Positions 7,230 through 15,880 of a DNA stretch of 39,499 nt are shown here, in pieces; the first letter of the stretch is position 1, and every line of letters starts with the position of its first letter. This DNA is from an uncultured Fidelibacterota bacterium (GTDB lineage: Bacteria; Fidelibacterota; Marinisomatia; Marinisomatales; TCS55), in NCBI GenBank assembly GCA_902615915.1, contig CACMQQ010000012.1:1-39499 (forward strand), written 5' to 3'. Made by a program: the position numbers and the translations under genes. The notes below the pieces were generated by a model. That model was not told where the DNA came from, searched no databases, and was given only the letters and a program-made list of their open reading frames with translations.

Positions 7230-8369
7230 TTAAATCATAAGATCAACAGCTATTGCATCAGCGAATAGAAACCCATTTTTTGTAAGCTTTAATTGCTGAT
7301 CGCAATATATTAAAAAATTACCCCATTTTTTTAAATTGTTTTGAATAGAAAAATACACATCATTTTTTTTTGATTCAGGAATTTTTGTAAGATCTAACCC
7401 TTCTATGGTTCTTATACCAAAACCTAACAATTCATTTGCAATATCTTTATCTGAAAGTTTTTCGCTAGATTCAACAGGAGATCTTTCATTTGAAATAAAA
7501 TCAATATATTTATCAATATTTTTTACATTCCAATATCTCTTGCCATTATAAAAACCATGAGCAGATGGACCAAATGAAATACATGGGTCAATATTCCAGT
7601 AGTGATAATTATGTTTGCATTCGAAGTTTCTTTTAGACCAACTTGTCACTTCATATTGAAAGAATCCTTTTTTGCCCAATATTTCTTGAGCAGATTTGTA
7701 AAGATAGCAAGAATTATCGTTGTCCGGCATTTTAATATCTTTACTTTTGACTAATTGGTATAGTTCTGTCTCTCGTTCAACCACTAGTGAATAGCATGAA
7801 ATATGTTCAATATCCAAATCGATAAGCGCAGTAAGATCCTTTTTCCATGTTGACTGATTTTGATTTGGGATATTATAAATCATATCACAATTAATATTTT
7901 CAAAGCCTGATTTTCTTGCGTTCTCAATTGTTCGAAAAATATCCCTTTTCTTATGATTGCGAGTTAGAAAGTGTAAAATTTTATTATTAAAAGATTGAAC
8001 ACCAACGGATAAACGATTTACACCAATATTTTTTAATGTTTTTAGATTTTCAAGAGCTACTTCCCCAGGGTTTATTTCTAAAGTAATTTCTGTTGCATGG
8101 GATAAATCAAAGTTTATGCTAAGAACATTAAAGATATTTTCTATATACTTTGGATTTATAATACTTGGGGTCCCTCCTCCAATAAAAATAGTATCAAATA
8201 TAAAATTATGAGCTATATCTTTATAGAATTCTATTTCTTTGGATAAAGAATTAAAAAAGAGAGGCAGTCTGTCTTCATCGTAGCCTGCAGTAGAGGAGTA
8301 GTCACAATAAAAGCACTTTATTGTGCAAAAAGGAATGTGTATATAAATACCAGAGTTGGTCTTTGCCAA
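7230..8369 (-). CDS. hemW: HemW-like radical SAM protein
   Basis: A 379-residue radical SAM enzyme with IHIPFCTIKCFYCDY (C15, C19, C22 binding the 4Fe-4S cluster), the GGGTPSI SAM loop, TLEINPGE, GVNRLSVGVQSF, and the C-terminal HNYHYWN followed by GPSAHGF. The H-N-x-x-Y-W motif and the lack of the extra N-terminal residues of true HemN point to HemW, the haem chaperone formerly annotated as oxygen-independent coproporphyrinogen oxidase. A HemN-like activity cannot be formally excluded. It starts three bases after the GroES paralogue stop on the minus strand, so the two form an operon. Confidence 0.9.
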   Translation of the reverse strand: MAKTNSGIYIHIPFCTIKCFYCDYSSTAGYDEDRLPLFFNSLSKEIEFYKDIAHNFIFDTIFIGGGTPSIINPKYIENIFNVLSINFDLSHATEITLEINPGEVALENLKTLKNIGVNRLSVGVQSFNNKILHFLTRNHKKRDIFRTIENARKSGFENINCDMIYNIPNQNQSTWKKDLTALIDLDIEHISCYSLVVERETELYQLVKSKDIKMPDNDNSCYLYKSAQEILGKKGFFQYEVTSWSKRNFECKHNYHYWNIDPCISFGPSAHGFYNGKRYWNVKNIDKYIDFISNERSPVESSEKLSDKDIANELLGFGIRTIEGLDLTKIPESKKNDVYFSIQNNLKKWGNFLIYCDQQLKLTKNGFLFADAIAVDLMI

Positions 8370-8372
8370 AAT

Positions 8373-8753
8373 TTATTTAGTTAATTCTTCGAGGTCATCG
8401 CGAATTAATATTAATATTGCAGACTGAGGCACTATTAAATAATCATCATTTTCAATCTTAACTTCAATGGATGCTTTATTTAAAAATAGCGCAACATCTC
8501 CAATATCAGCTTGAGTTGGAATATATTTAACTGGTGAACTACTATTCGTTGACCATGGCTCATCAACGCTTTCCTCAGGATTACCAAGAGGAATACCCGG
8601 CCCAACCTCAACAATCACTCCGCTCAAAATCTCTTGTTTTTCAATAACGCTTGGAGGCAAATATAACCCTGCTTTGGATTTTTTTTCTCCTAAATCAGGA
8701 CGAATCAAAACCCTATCTCCAACAACAAGTATTTGTTTATTTTTGCTTTTCAT
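8373..8753 (-). CDS. GroES-family co-chaperone paralogue (long form)
   Basis: A 126-residue protein with the GroES beta-barrel signatures: VVGDRVLIRPD at residues 9-19, KAGLYLPP for the mobile-loop region, SGVIVEVGPG, and a C-terminal DDYLIVPQSAILILI. It is longer than normal GroES (about 95 residues) because of an insertion around residues 53-80 containing VDEPWS and KYIPTQA. Long GroES paralogues with a VDEPW segment are known from Bacteroidetes genomes. The mobile loop lacks an obvious IVL triplet for GroEL binding, and no groEL is adjacent, so a housekeeping chaperonin role is doubtful. It is the first gene of a minus-strand operon with hemW. Confidence 0.8.
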   Translation of the reverse strand: MKSKNKQILVVGDRVLIRPDLGEKKSKAGLYLPPSVIEKQEILSGVIVEVGPGIPLGNPEESVDEPWSTNSSSPVKYIPTQADIGDVALFLNKASIEVKIENDDYLIVPQSAILILIRDDLEELTK

Positions 8754-8775
8754 TTTAGAAATTAAAAAATTTTCT

Positions 8776-8803
8776 TTGACAGTTCAACATTGAGGATTAT
8801 CAT
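8776..8803 (+). promoter_or_regulatory. Candidate sigma-70-type promoter for the GNAT gene
   Basis: A consensus TTGACA (8776-8781) is followed after 16 bases by TATCAT (8798-8803). Transcription would begin near 8810, a dozen bases before ATG 8823. This supports that ATG over the in-frame TTG at 8790, which would lie upstream of the transcript start. Confidence 0.45.
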
Positions 8804-8822
8804 TATTTTGTTAAATTTTTTT

Positions 8823-9245
8823 ATGAAAATTATAGTCAAAGAAATTTATTTAGACAAAGATATTAAAGAAGCTTTTTCTATTAGGAGAAAAGTTTTTGTT
8901 GAAGGAATGAACATTCCTGTCGAAATTGAATTAGATAAATATGATAAAATTGCTCATCAAATAATTGCGTACGTAGATGAAATACCTGCCGGAACAGCTC
9001 GATGGCGCAAAACGAAAGAAGGAATGAAGCTTGAAAGATTTGCAGTTTTGCCTAAGTTTAGATTGTTTGGAATAGGAAAAGCTCTAGCTGAATATATTTT
9101 AAAAACTTTAAAAAATGAAAAAAACATTTATCTAAATAGCCAACATACCGCTATTGGTTTTTATGAAAAACTAGGTTTTTATAAAAAAGGAAAGAGCTTT
9201 AAAGAAGTTGGCATACTTCATCAAAAAATGTTTTTAAAAAAATAA
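8823..9245 (+). CDS. GNAT-family N-acetyltransferase
   Basis: A 140-residue acetyltransferase of the GNAT fold, closest in pattern to the ElaA/YjcF group. It shows EAFSIRRKVFVEGMNIP (the substrate-side N-terminal helix), IPAGTARWR, LERFAVLPKFRLFGIGKALAEYIL (the acetyl-CoA pyrophosphate loop, here R-L-F-G-I-G-K in place of R-x-x-G-x-G/A), and IGFYEKLGFYKKGKSF. The acceptor is unknown. The frame extends upstream to a TTG at 8790, but the ATG is the more likely start given the promoter position and family length. There is no good Shine-Dalgarno sequence, in keeping with a very short leader. Confidence 0.82.
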   Translation: MKIIVKEIYLDKDIKEAFSIRRKVFVEGMNIPVEIELDKYDKIAHQIIAYVDEIPAGTARWRKTKEGMKLERFAVLPKFRLFGIGKALAEYILKTLKNEKNIYLNSQHTAIGFYEKLGFYKKGKSFKEVGILHQKMFLKK

Positions 9246-9303
9246 ATAACTCTTTTTTCAGAATTTATAATCCTATTTTGTTTGTGAATAATAAACGAAC
9301 ATA

Positions 9304-9321
9304 TTTTAAAACGTTTTAAAA
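9304..9321 (+). promoter_or_regulatory. Perfect 18-base palindrome abutting the msbA-like start codon
   Basis: TTTTAAAACGTTTTAAAA reads the same on both strands and ends at the base before ATG 9322, where a Shine-Dalgarno sequence would normally be and is absent. It could be an operator for a dimeric regulator or an RNA hairpin hiding the start. AT-rich palindromes also arise by chance. Confidence 0.4.
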
Positions 9322-11160
9322 ATGCCTGATTCCATATACAAAAGAATGATCAAACTGATGTCCCCATTTTGGGTGTATATCATAATATCATCCGTTTCTG
9401 CAATAATTTTTGTCCTTTTAAATAGCGCTTCAATATGGCTAACTGCAACATTAATCAATAATATTTTATTAGATTTTGATAAAATAGTCCAATCTCAAAT
9501 GGAATGGTCAAGTAATGACAATCTTACACTGAACGAGAAATTAAAATTTTATACTAACCTAATCATATTAAGAGAAACCCCAGCAGAATCATTAAGAGTT
9601 TTATGTGTTACAATTTTATCTGTTTTTTTTGGAAAAAATATTTTCTTATATATCAAAAATTACCTTTTAAGAATTGTTGAATTAAGTTTGGTTCGTGATA
9701 TTCGAAATAAATTATATGCCCATATTCAATCTCTCTCACTTGGATATTTTAATAGACAAAAAACAGGTAACATAACATCCATAGTTATTAATGATGTTGA
9801 GCATTTACAAATAGCATTGGGCGCAACATTTCAAAAATTGTTTGTTGAACCAATTAATGTGATCACATTTGTTAGCTTGTTGTTCATTATTAGTTGGAAG
9901 CTTGCTCTTATTGCACTGATTATAATTCCATTGGCTGGAATAGCTGTAATAGGAATTGGAAAAAGTATAAGAAGAAAGTCGAGAAGAACACAAAAAAAAG
10001 TTGCAGATATTATGCAAATACTTTCAGAGACATTATCTTCAATTAGAATTGTAAAAGCATTTGCAAATGAAAAAAACGAGGTTAGTAAATTCTCCAAAGA
10101 AAGCAAAAATTATTTTAAGTTACTTTTGAGAAGAGGAAGATTAGACTTATTGGCAGGTCCTATAACTGAAAGCTTTGGCGTTGTAATTGGAGTTATTCTG
10201 TTGTGGTATGGAGGCACTGAAGTATTGATGCAAAGAGGATTAAACCCTGAGGATTTTATAAGATTTATTCTAATTCTTTTTTCGATATTAGGGCCAATTA
10301 AACAAATGGGAAATGTCAACCTGAGAATTCAAACTGGATATGCATCTGCTGAAAGGATCTTTTCTTTATTGGACACCCCTAAAGATATCATTGAGCATTC
10401 TAATCCAATACAATTAAAATCATTCAATAAACATATTGAATTTAAAAATCTTAGCTTTGAATATGAAGAGTCAGAAGGATTAGTTTTAAGTAATATCAAT
10501 TTTAAAATTAACAAGGGCGAGGTAGTAGCAATAGTAGGCCCAAGTGGAGCGGGTAAATCTACAATAGCTGATTTAATTCCAAGGTTTTATGATCCTAAAG
10601 ATGGAGAAATCTTGATTGATCAAGAAAATATAAAAAAACTATCATTAGCATCTTTGCGAAAAAATATGGGAATCGTAACCCAGGATGTAATATTATTTAA
10701 TGATACAATAAAAAATAACATTGCGTATGCACAGCCAAAAGCCACTACGGAGTCAATAATAAATGCTTGCAAGGCAGCTAATGCTTTGGAATTTATTGAA
10801 GAAATTCCAGAAGGTTTTGAAGCAATTATAGGAGAGCGTGGAGTAAAATTATCTGGAGGGCAAAAGCAACGGATTGCAATAGCAAGAGCATTATTAAAAA
10901 ATCCCCCTATTCTTATTTTAGATGAAGCAACTTCATCTCTTGATACAGAGTCAGAAAAAAAGGTGCAAACTGCCATTGAAGCATTGTTGAAGGACAGAAC
11001 TGCTTTAATAATAGCTCATAGATTGTCTACAGTTCAAACTGCAAATAAAATAATTACTATTGAAAAAGGAAGAGTCTCTGAAATAGGAACACATGATGAA
11101 CTATATAGCAATGATGGGCTTTATAGAAAATTATATGATATTCAATTTCTTAAAACATGA
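9322..11160 (+). CDS. MsbA-type ABC exporter (fused permease and ATPase)
   Basis: A 612-residue half-transporter. The N-terminal half has six membrane helices (first at about 12-40) with the coupling-helix region RDIRNKLYAHIQSLSLGYFNRQKTG. The C-terminal ATPase has Walker A GPSGAGKST (from G406), the Q-loop in GIVTQDVILFN, signature LSGGQKQRIAIARALL, Walker B ILILDEATSSLD and the switch His in IIAHRLSTV. It belongs to the lipid A/multidrug exporter type. The neighbouring glycosyltransferase (its ATG overlaps this stop as ATGA) suggests a lipid- or polysaccharide-linked substrate for the envelope, as in the common msbA-glycosyltransferase context. That is inference; a multidrug role remains possible. 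Confidence 0.9.
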   Translation: MPDSIYKRMIKLMSPFWVYIIISSVSAIIFVLLNSASIWLTATLINNILLDFDKIVQSQMEWSSNDNLTLNEKLKFYTNLIILRETPAESLRVLCVTILSVFFGKNIFLYIKNYLLRIVELSLVRDIRNKLYAHIQSLSLGYFNRQKTGNITSIVINDVEHLQIALGATFQKLFVEPINVITFVSLLFIISWKLALIALIIIPLAGIAVIGIGKSIRRKSRRTQKKVADIMQILSETLSSIRIVKAFANEKNEVSKFSKESKNYFKLLLRRGRLDLLAGPITESFGVVIGVILLWYGGTEVLMQRGLNPEDFIRFILILFSILGPIKQMGNVNLRIQTGYASAERIFSLLDTPKDIIEHSNPIQLKSFNKHIEFKNLSFEYEESEGLVLSNINFKINKGEVVAIVGPSGAGKSTIADLIPRFYDPKDGEILIDQENIKKLSLASLRKNMGIVTQDVILFNDTIKNNIAYAQPKATTESIINACKAANALEFIEEIPEGFEAIIGERGVKLSGGQKQRIAIARALLKNPPILILDEATSSLDTESEKKVQTAIEALLKDRTALIIAHRLSTVQTANKIITIEKGRVSEIGTHDELYSNDGLYRKLYDIQFLKT

Positions 11161-12275
11161 AAAAAAAATTAAATATTTTCTTTAGTAATTCAATTTCTAA
11201 ACATAAATGGGGCGGTGGTGAAAAATGGATGGTAACAGCAGCAAAGGGTCTATCTAAAAGAGGTCACAACGTTTATATTTCGGGAAAAGCAAATTCTATA
11301 TTGTTAGAGAAAGCTATTAGCGAGAATCTAAATACTGTTCCTTTAAATATATATGCAGACTATAATCCTTTAAAAATTTTACATACAAAAAAAATCTTAC
11401 AAAAATTAAATATTAATGTAATTGTTTTAAATTTAAACAAGGATATTAGAGTGGCGGGAATTGCAGCTAGATGGGCCAAGGTCCCTGCTATCATAGCTAG
11501 AAATGGGTTGCAATTGTTCTCTGATAAATGGAAGTATAAAATGACTATTGGTTTAGTTGATGGCATTATCACTAATTCAAAATCTATTAAAGAAGCGTAT
11601 GAAGAATTTCCATGGATGGAGCCTGATAAAACTGAAGTGATTTATAATGGTATTAGTACCAGGGAATACAACATTAACGATATTGACATAAATGCTTTGT
11701 GGAGTATTCCAAAAAAGAATAATATTTTTGTTGCCGCAGGAAGGCTTACAACTCAAAAAGGATTTGATCTATTAATAAAAGCAGCATCAAAAATAGATTA
11801 TAAAAAATATCCATTTACTATCCTAATTGCTGGCAAAGGAAAAGATAGAAAATATCTATTAAAATTAATAAATGAATTAAAAATAGGAGATAGGGTTCAT
11901 TTGATAGGATTTCAAAATAAGTTATCTCAATTTTTGAAGTCATGCGATTTCGTAATTATGCCATCCAGGCAAGAAGGAATGCCAAATGTGGTTATGGAAA
12001 GCATGGCATTGGGCAAGCCTGTTCTAGCTGCAAATGTTAATGGAGTGCCTGAATTAATTGAACACGAAATAAGCGGCTATATCTTTGAACCATATAAGAT
12101 AGATGCAATTAGAAATGCTATGAATTATGTAATGAAAAATAAAGATTCAAGTATTATAAAAAATTGGGGTTTAAAAGCACAAGACCATGTAAAGAAAAAT
12201 TTTACTATTGATATTATGCTGGATAATCTTGAAAGTTATTTTTATGAAAAAATAAATAATTCGATTCGAAAATAA
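11157..12275 (+). CDS. GT-B glycosyltransferase, GT4 type
   Basis: A 372-residue retaining glycosyltransferase of two Rossmann-like halves. The N-terminal half has KWGGGEKWMVTAAKGLSKRGH, the glycine-rich donor-side loop and following helix. The C-terminal half has VAAGRLTTQKGFDLLIKA, IAGKGKDRKYL, VHLIGFQNKL and MPSRQEGMPNVVMESMALGKPVLAANVNGVPE, which holds the E-x7-E motif that contacts the nucleotide sugar. It probably builds lipopolysaccharide core or another envelope glycan at the inner membrane. The start overlaps the exporter stop by four bases, so translation is coupled. The HAD phosphatase follows after three bases. Confidence 0.88.
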   Translation: MKKKLNIFFSNSISKHKWGGGEKWMVTAAKGLSKRGHNVYISGKANSILLEKAISENLNTVPLNIYADYNPLKILHTKKILQKLNINVIVLNLNKDIRVAGIAARWAKVPAIIARNGLQLFSDKWKYKMTIGLVDGIITNSKSIKEAYEEFPWMEPDKTEVIYNGISTREYNINDIDINALWSIPKKNNIFVAAGRLTTQKGFDLLIKAASKIDYKKYPFTILIAGKGKDRKYLLKLINELKIGDRVHLIGFQNKLSQFLKSCDFVIMPSRQEGMPNVVMESMALGKPVLAANVNGVPELIEHEISGYIFEPYKIDAIRNAMNYVMKNKDSSIIKNWGLKAQDHVKKNFTIDIMLDNLESYFYEKINNSIRK

Positions 12276-12278
12276 TAA

Positions 12279-12938
12279 ATGCCTGATAACTTAATTATTG
12301 ATTTTGATAGCACTTTTATTTCTCTAGAATCTTTAGATGAATTTATATTGAATAATATATCCAACTCTGCCAATAGTTCTGAATTAAGAGCTAAAATTGA
12401 AAAAATAACGAATCAAGGCATGGAAGGAATTATAGATTTCAATTTTTCCGTTAATGAGAGATTAAAGTATCTATGCGCTAACAGAGATAGTATAAAATCA
12501 TTTTCAAAGATTTTAAAAAAAAATATAACCAATTCTTTTTTATCTAATAAACAATTCATAATAGAAAATTCCCATAAAATTTTAATCATTTCTGGAGGAT
12601 TTATTGAGATGATAGCTCCTGTAGTTAAGGATTATAACATTAAAAAGGATCAAATTTATGCAAATGAGTTTATGTTCAATAAAAATGGCATGATTAAAAC
12701 TATTTCAAAAAAAACATTATCTTATAAACACAGTACAAAAGTGCACCTAGTAAAAAGCTTAAACTTAAAAGGGTTAACGCACATAATAGGAGACGGTATG
12801 ACTGATTGTGAGGTATGGCGTAAAGGCTATGCAGATGAATTTTACGCTTTTACTGAAAATATCAGGAGGGAAGTTGTTGTAAGATGCTCAAGGCAGGCAA
12901 TCAATTGTTTGGATGATTACATAAAAATTATATCTTAA
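12279..12938 (+). CDS. HAD-superfamily phosphatase, SerB-like
   Basis: A 219-residue haloacid-dehalogenase-type phosphatase. Motif I is IDFDST (nucleophile D8, acid D10), followed by a helical cap (about 15-75). Motif II is ISGGF, with the lysine of motif III in the STKVHLVKSL stretch and motif IV in IGDGMTDCEVWRKGYAD. The layout matches phosphoserine phosphatases (the SGGF after the cap and GDGxTD). A serine-biosynthetic role is therefore likely, but the glycosyltransferase/exporter context leaves room for a sugar-phosphate or lipid-phosphate substrate. It is the last gene of the msbA-like operon, and 69 AT-rich bases separate it from citrate synthase. Confidence 0.8.
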   Translation: MPDNLIIDFDSTFISLESLDEFILNNISNSANSSELRAKIEKITNQGMEGIIDFNFSVNERLKYLCANRDSIKSFSKILKKNITNSFLSNKQFIIENSHKILIISGGFIEMIAPVVKDYNIKKDQIYANEFMFNKNGMIKTISKKTLSYKHSTKVHLVKSLNLKGLTHIIGDGMTDCEVWRKGYADEFYAFTENIRREVVVRCSRQAINCLDDYIKIIS

Positions 12939-13007
12939 TATAACTTTCAAATTATTTTTATAAATTTGTACTCAATTTTACTTCAATAATAATGTATTTG
13001 GAAAATT

Positions 13008-14267
13008 ATGATTCAAAAGGTTTTAGCCGATAAAATACCTCAGTGGCAGGAGGATATTAAATCAAACTTAAAGGATAAAGGCGATAAGGTTGTAGGTGAA
13101 GTTACAGTAGCTCAAACATATGGTGGAATGAGAGGCATTATTGGATTAACTTGTGAAACATCATCTGTTTCTCCAGATAAAGGCTTAATGATTCGAGAGC
13201 GCCCAATATCTGAAATATCACATTTGTTGCCGGAAGAAGTATTCTATTTATTGCTTACTGGAGAAATTCCAAATTCAGAAGAACTATCTAGTCTACAAGG
13301 AGAGCTAAAAAATAGACGAAAAGTTCCAAGCTACGTTTGGAATGTCATAGAAAGCTTACCTGAGGGATCTCATCCAATGACGATGTTAAGTGTCGCAGTT
13401 CAATCAATGCGCTCTGAAAGCAGATTTGTTGATAACTATAATCTAGGTATGCCCAAATCTGACTATTGGAAGTATGCTCTTGAAGACGGTCTAAAAATCA
13501 TAGCAACCCTTCCTGAAATAGCTGCAGGTATTTATAGACTAAGAATAGGATCTAAAAATAGAATTGACTACGATATAGATCTTGACTGGGCCGGAAATTT
13601 TGCTCATATGCTAGGAATTGAAGGAGAAGATTTTAAAGATCTAATGAGATTATTTTTAAATGTTCATTGTGATCACGGTGGCGGTAATGTAAGCGCTTTT
13701 AGCTCACTAACAGTTGCATCAGCCTTATCATCTCCATTCCTTGCATTGGTAGCAGGGTACAATGGCTTAGCTGGCCCTTTGCATGGGTTAGCCAATCAAG
13801 AATGCTTAAAATTTGTCTTAGATATTAGAAATCACTTTAAGAAGGCACCATCGGATGATGAGTTAAAAAAATACTGCTGGGATAGATTATCTCAAAATAG
13901 AGTTATTCCAGGTTACGGACATGCTGTACTGAGATGTCCTGATCCCAGATTTGTATCTTTCATGAAATTTGGTAAAAAACACATAAAAAACGATGAAACG
14001 TTTGAAATTGTAAAATCTTTATTTGAAATAGTCCCCTCTGTTCTTGAAGAGCATGGTAAAGCTAAAAATCCATGGCCAAATGTTGATGCGGCATCTGGTT
14101 CTCTGCTTTATTATTACGGACTGAAAGAATTCAATTATTATACAGTACTATTTAGCCTGTCAAGAACATTGGGTATAGTATCACAAATAGTGCTTAATAG
14201 GGCTGTTGGCATACCGTTGATGAGACCTAAAGCTGTTACATCCAAATGGATTAAAAATTCAGTTTAA
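13008..14267 (+). CDS. gltA: Citrate synthase, eukaryotic (mitochondrial) type
   Basis: A 419-residue enzyme condensing acetyl-CoA and oxaloacetate at the entry of the TCA cycle. Substrate-binding and catalytic residues are in place: VHCDHGGGN (H220/H223), GPLHGLANQ (H259), PGYGHAVLR (H305) and WPNVDAASG (D360). The sequence follows the mitochondrial-like type (LPEEVFYLLLTGEIP, SHPMTMLSVAVQSM, GAxLMRPKAVT-type C-terminus) rather than the hexameric NADH-regulated Gram-negative form. It is transcribed alone or at the head of the following genes; a weak AT-rich hairpin lies just after the stop. Confidence 0.95.
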   Translation: MIQKVLADKIPQWQEDIKSNLKDKGDKVVGEVTVAQTYGGMRGIIGLTCETSSVSPDKGLMIRERPISEISHLLPEEVFYLLLTGEIPNSEELSSLQGELKNRRKVPSYVWNVIESLPEGSHPMTMLSVAVQSMRSESRFVDNYNLGMPKSDYWKYALEDGLKIIATLPEIAAGIYRLRIGSKNRIDYDIDLDWAGNFAHMLGIEGEDFKDLMRLFLNVHCDHGGGNVSAFSSLTVASALSSPFLALVAGYNGLAGPLHGLANQECLKFVLDIRNHFKKAPSDDELKKYCWDRLSQNRVIPGYGHAVLRCPDPRFVSFMKFGKKHIKNDETFEIVKSLFEIVPSVLEEHGKAKNPWPNVDAASGSLLYYYGLKEFNYYTVLFSLSRTLGIVSQIVLNRAVGIPLMRPKAVTSKWIKNSV

Positions 14268-14279
14268 TGCACTAAATAA

Positions 14280-14306
14280 AAAGAAATATTTGTCAGATAT
14301 TTTTTT
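14280..14306 (+). terminator. Weak hairpin/U-run after citrate synthase
   Basis: AAAGAAATAT (14280-14289) pairs with ATATTTTTTT (14297-14306), with one G-T pair, around a seven-base loop TTGTCAG. The T-run forms the 3' arm of the stem. It may be a weak or attenuating terminator, but AT-richness lowers confidence. Confidence 0.35.
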
Positions 14307-14321
14307 GGTATTATTAAATCA

Positions 14322-14999
14322 ATGCGCTTAATACCTTTTAGCATTTCATTTATTTTTTTGCTTTTCGGCTGTGCATCGCACCCAACAATCAATCCTCATT
14401 TACCCGAGGCAGGCAAATCAAAAAAAGGATATGCGTTATCTATTGAAAACGTTGCACCAGTTATGTGGTATAGAATTGGAATTAGCGACAAGAGTGAGTT
14501 TGGACTCAGAATAGGATTACCTATTTATGGCACAGGTTTAGATTACAGTAGAGTTGTATACAATCGAGATAATAAATGGGATATGATAAATCTTGCATGG
14601 TCATTAAACCCAAACTCTAATTTTGATTTCACTTATTATAAATTTAGAACTAAAAAAAGTCAAAGTGGTTTTTTAAAGTCTAGATGGGTAGGGTTGCGTT
14701 CAATGATAATACCCAACGGAATAACAGGTGGTGCAAGCAATAGGTTTGGGTTTTTGATGGGATTTAAAAGAAATCCAAAATGGGGAATAGAAATTGGCTA
14801 TTTTCATGATCCAACAACTATTCCATTTAGTCAAATTTTAAGCACTAATTGGGATAACAATGATCCAAATATCAATGAAAGATATAGACAAAAACCAACC
14901 AAAGATGAAATGACCGGCTTTCCAAGCGAATTTTCAAGATTAACCGGTTTAAGTTTTTCAATCTTTTTTGATTTAGATGTTAAAAAAGAAAAAAAATAA
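14322..14999 (+). CDS. Predicted lipoprotein, outer-membrane-beta-like, function unknown
   Basis: A 225-residue protein with a lipoprotein signal and lipobox LLFGC (C17). The rest is a series of amphipathic beta-strands with many aromatic residues (MWYRIGISDKSEFGLRIGLPIYGTGLDYSRV, NLAWSLNPNSNFDFTYYKF, FGFLMGFKRNPKWGIEIGYF in separate segments) and a C-terminal LSFSIFFDL. This alternation resembles small outer-membrane barrels, although a lipid-anchored barrel is unusual. I do not recognise a family. It lies between citrate synthase and a conserved-looking gene of unknown function, with nine bases to the latter, suggesting one transcript. Confidence 0.72.
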   Translation: MRLIPFSISFIFLLFGCASHPTINPHLPEAGKSKKGYALSIENVAPVMWYRIGISDKSEFGLRIGLPIYGTGLDYSRVVYNRDNKWDMINLAWSLNPNSNFDFTYYKFRTKKSQSGFLKSRWVGLRSMIIPNGITGGASNRFGFLMGFKRNPKWGIEIGYFHDPTTIPFSQILSTNWDNNDPNINERYRQKPTKDEMTGFPSEFSRLTGLSFSIFFDLDVKKEKK

Positions 15000-15007
15000 T
15001 TTTAAAA

Positions 15008-15877
15008 ATGAAAATTCAAGATAAAATAAAAGCCACTTTTGATAAGTGCGCAAAAATAAAATTTGAGGGAGATTCAAATGATCATCCAATCATTTATTTA
15101 AACATCTTGAAAAATATCATAGGAGACAATAAAGAAAACCCATCAAATACTTTGATGAATAAAATGATAGAAATTTCAGAAGAATATTCACCTAGAGACA
15201 AAGATGAAATTTTTTTGTCTGAAATTGCAAGTGAGGGATTAGGTATGACTGTTGCAGTTGCTGACCTCCAGGATGCATGTCAAAACGGAAATTGGAAAGA
15301 AGCAAAGAAAGTAGCAGCTAGACTTCAGCATGTAAGTGAAAATGGATTAGGGTTAATTGAGGCTCTTATAGAATTGTCATTACAAGATTTTGATAGAATG
15401 GGAATCTTTTCTTACCATCTGCAAAGAGCCAATACTTTTAATCAAAATAACAAAAATAATTGGATATATGCTGTTTGTTTATTCAATGAACTTAAGAAAA
15501 AAAATCTTAAACTACCTCATAAAGCCAAAAATGTAAAGTTTTCATACAATCTCTTAGATGGACATCGAGATATAATCAAATATTCTGTTTGCGCTCGATT
15601 ATGGCAAGGAGACTACGTAAGAGTTTCGAGCTATCAAAGAGAGCTAAGTCACTGGATTCATGTCTCTGATAACAAGAAATCAACAAATATTGTAAATACG
15701 CTTTCATCGGATGGTTTAGATAATTACCGAAAAAAAAGAGGTGATTTTTTCATTAATTTAGCTGAAGTATTCATTGAAGATTTAGAAGCTTTGAAATTTT
15801 TAGAAGCTTTTAGATTTTTTGTTAAACAAGCCAATGAAGAAGAATATTATACCCTAAAAAAACTTTTGAATAATTAA
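15008..15877 (+). CDS. Unknown helical protein upstream of DUF309 gene
   Basis: A 289-residue, mostly helical and soluble-looking protein with no signal peptide. No family is recognised. Visible features are a charged N-terminal helix, an Ala/Leu-rich helical middle (GLGMTVAVADLQDACQ, EAKKVAARLQHVSENGLGLIEALIEL), a region with scattered Cys, and a C-terminal acidic helical stretch (VFIEDLEALKFLEAFRFF). The helical-pair texture could be TPR-like, but no repeat is clear. It is followed three bases later by the DUF309 gene, then by the receiver-like gene, so these three are probably one functional unit. Confidence 0.7.
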   Translation: MKIQDKIKATFDKCAKIKFEGDSNDHPIIYLNILKNIIGDNKENPSNTLMNKMIEISEEYSPRDKDEIFLSEIASEGLGMTVAVADLQDACQNGNWKEAKKVAARLQHVSENGLGLIEALIELSLQDFDRMGIFSYHLQRANTFNQNNKNNWIYAVCLFNELKKKNLKLPHKAKNVKFSYNLLDGHRDIIKYSVCARLWQGDYVRVSSYQRELSHWIHVSDNKKSTNIVNTLSSDGLDNYRKKRGDFFINLAEVFIEDLEALKFLEAFRFFVKQANEEEYYTLKKLLNN

Positions 15878-15880
15878 TTA

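Noticed and set aside
9805-11000. Several minus-strand open frames inside the exporter gene (and similar antisense frames in lon, folE-lipB and the ABC permeases)
   Set aside because: They lie antisense to clear protein families, show no domain pattern and have low-complexity composition expected of shadow frames.
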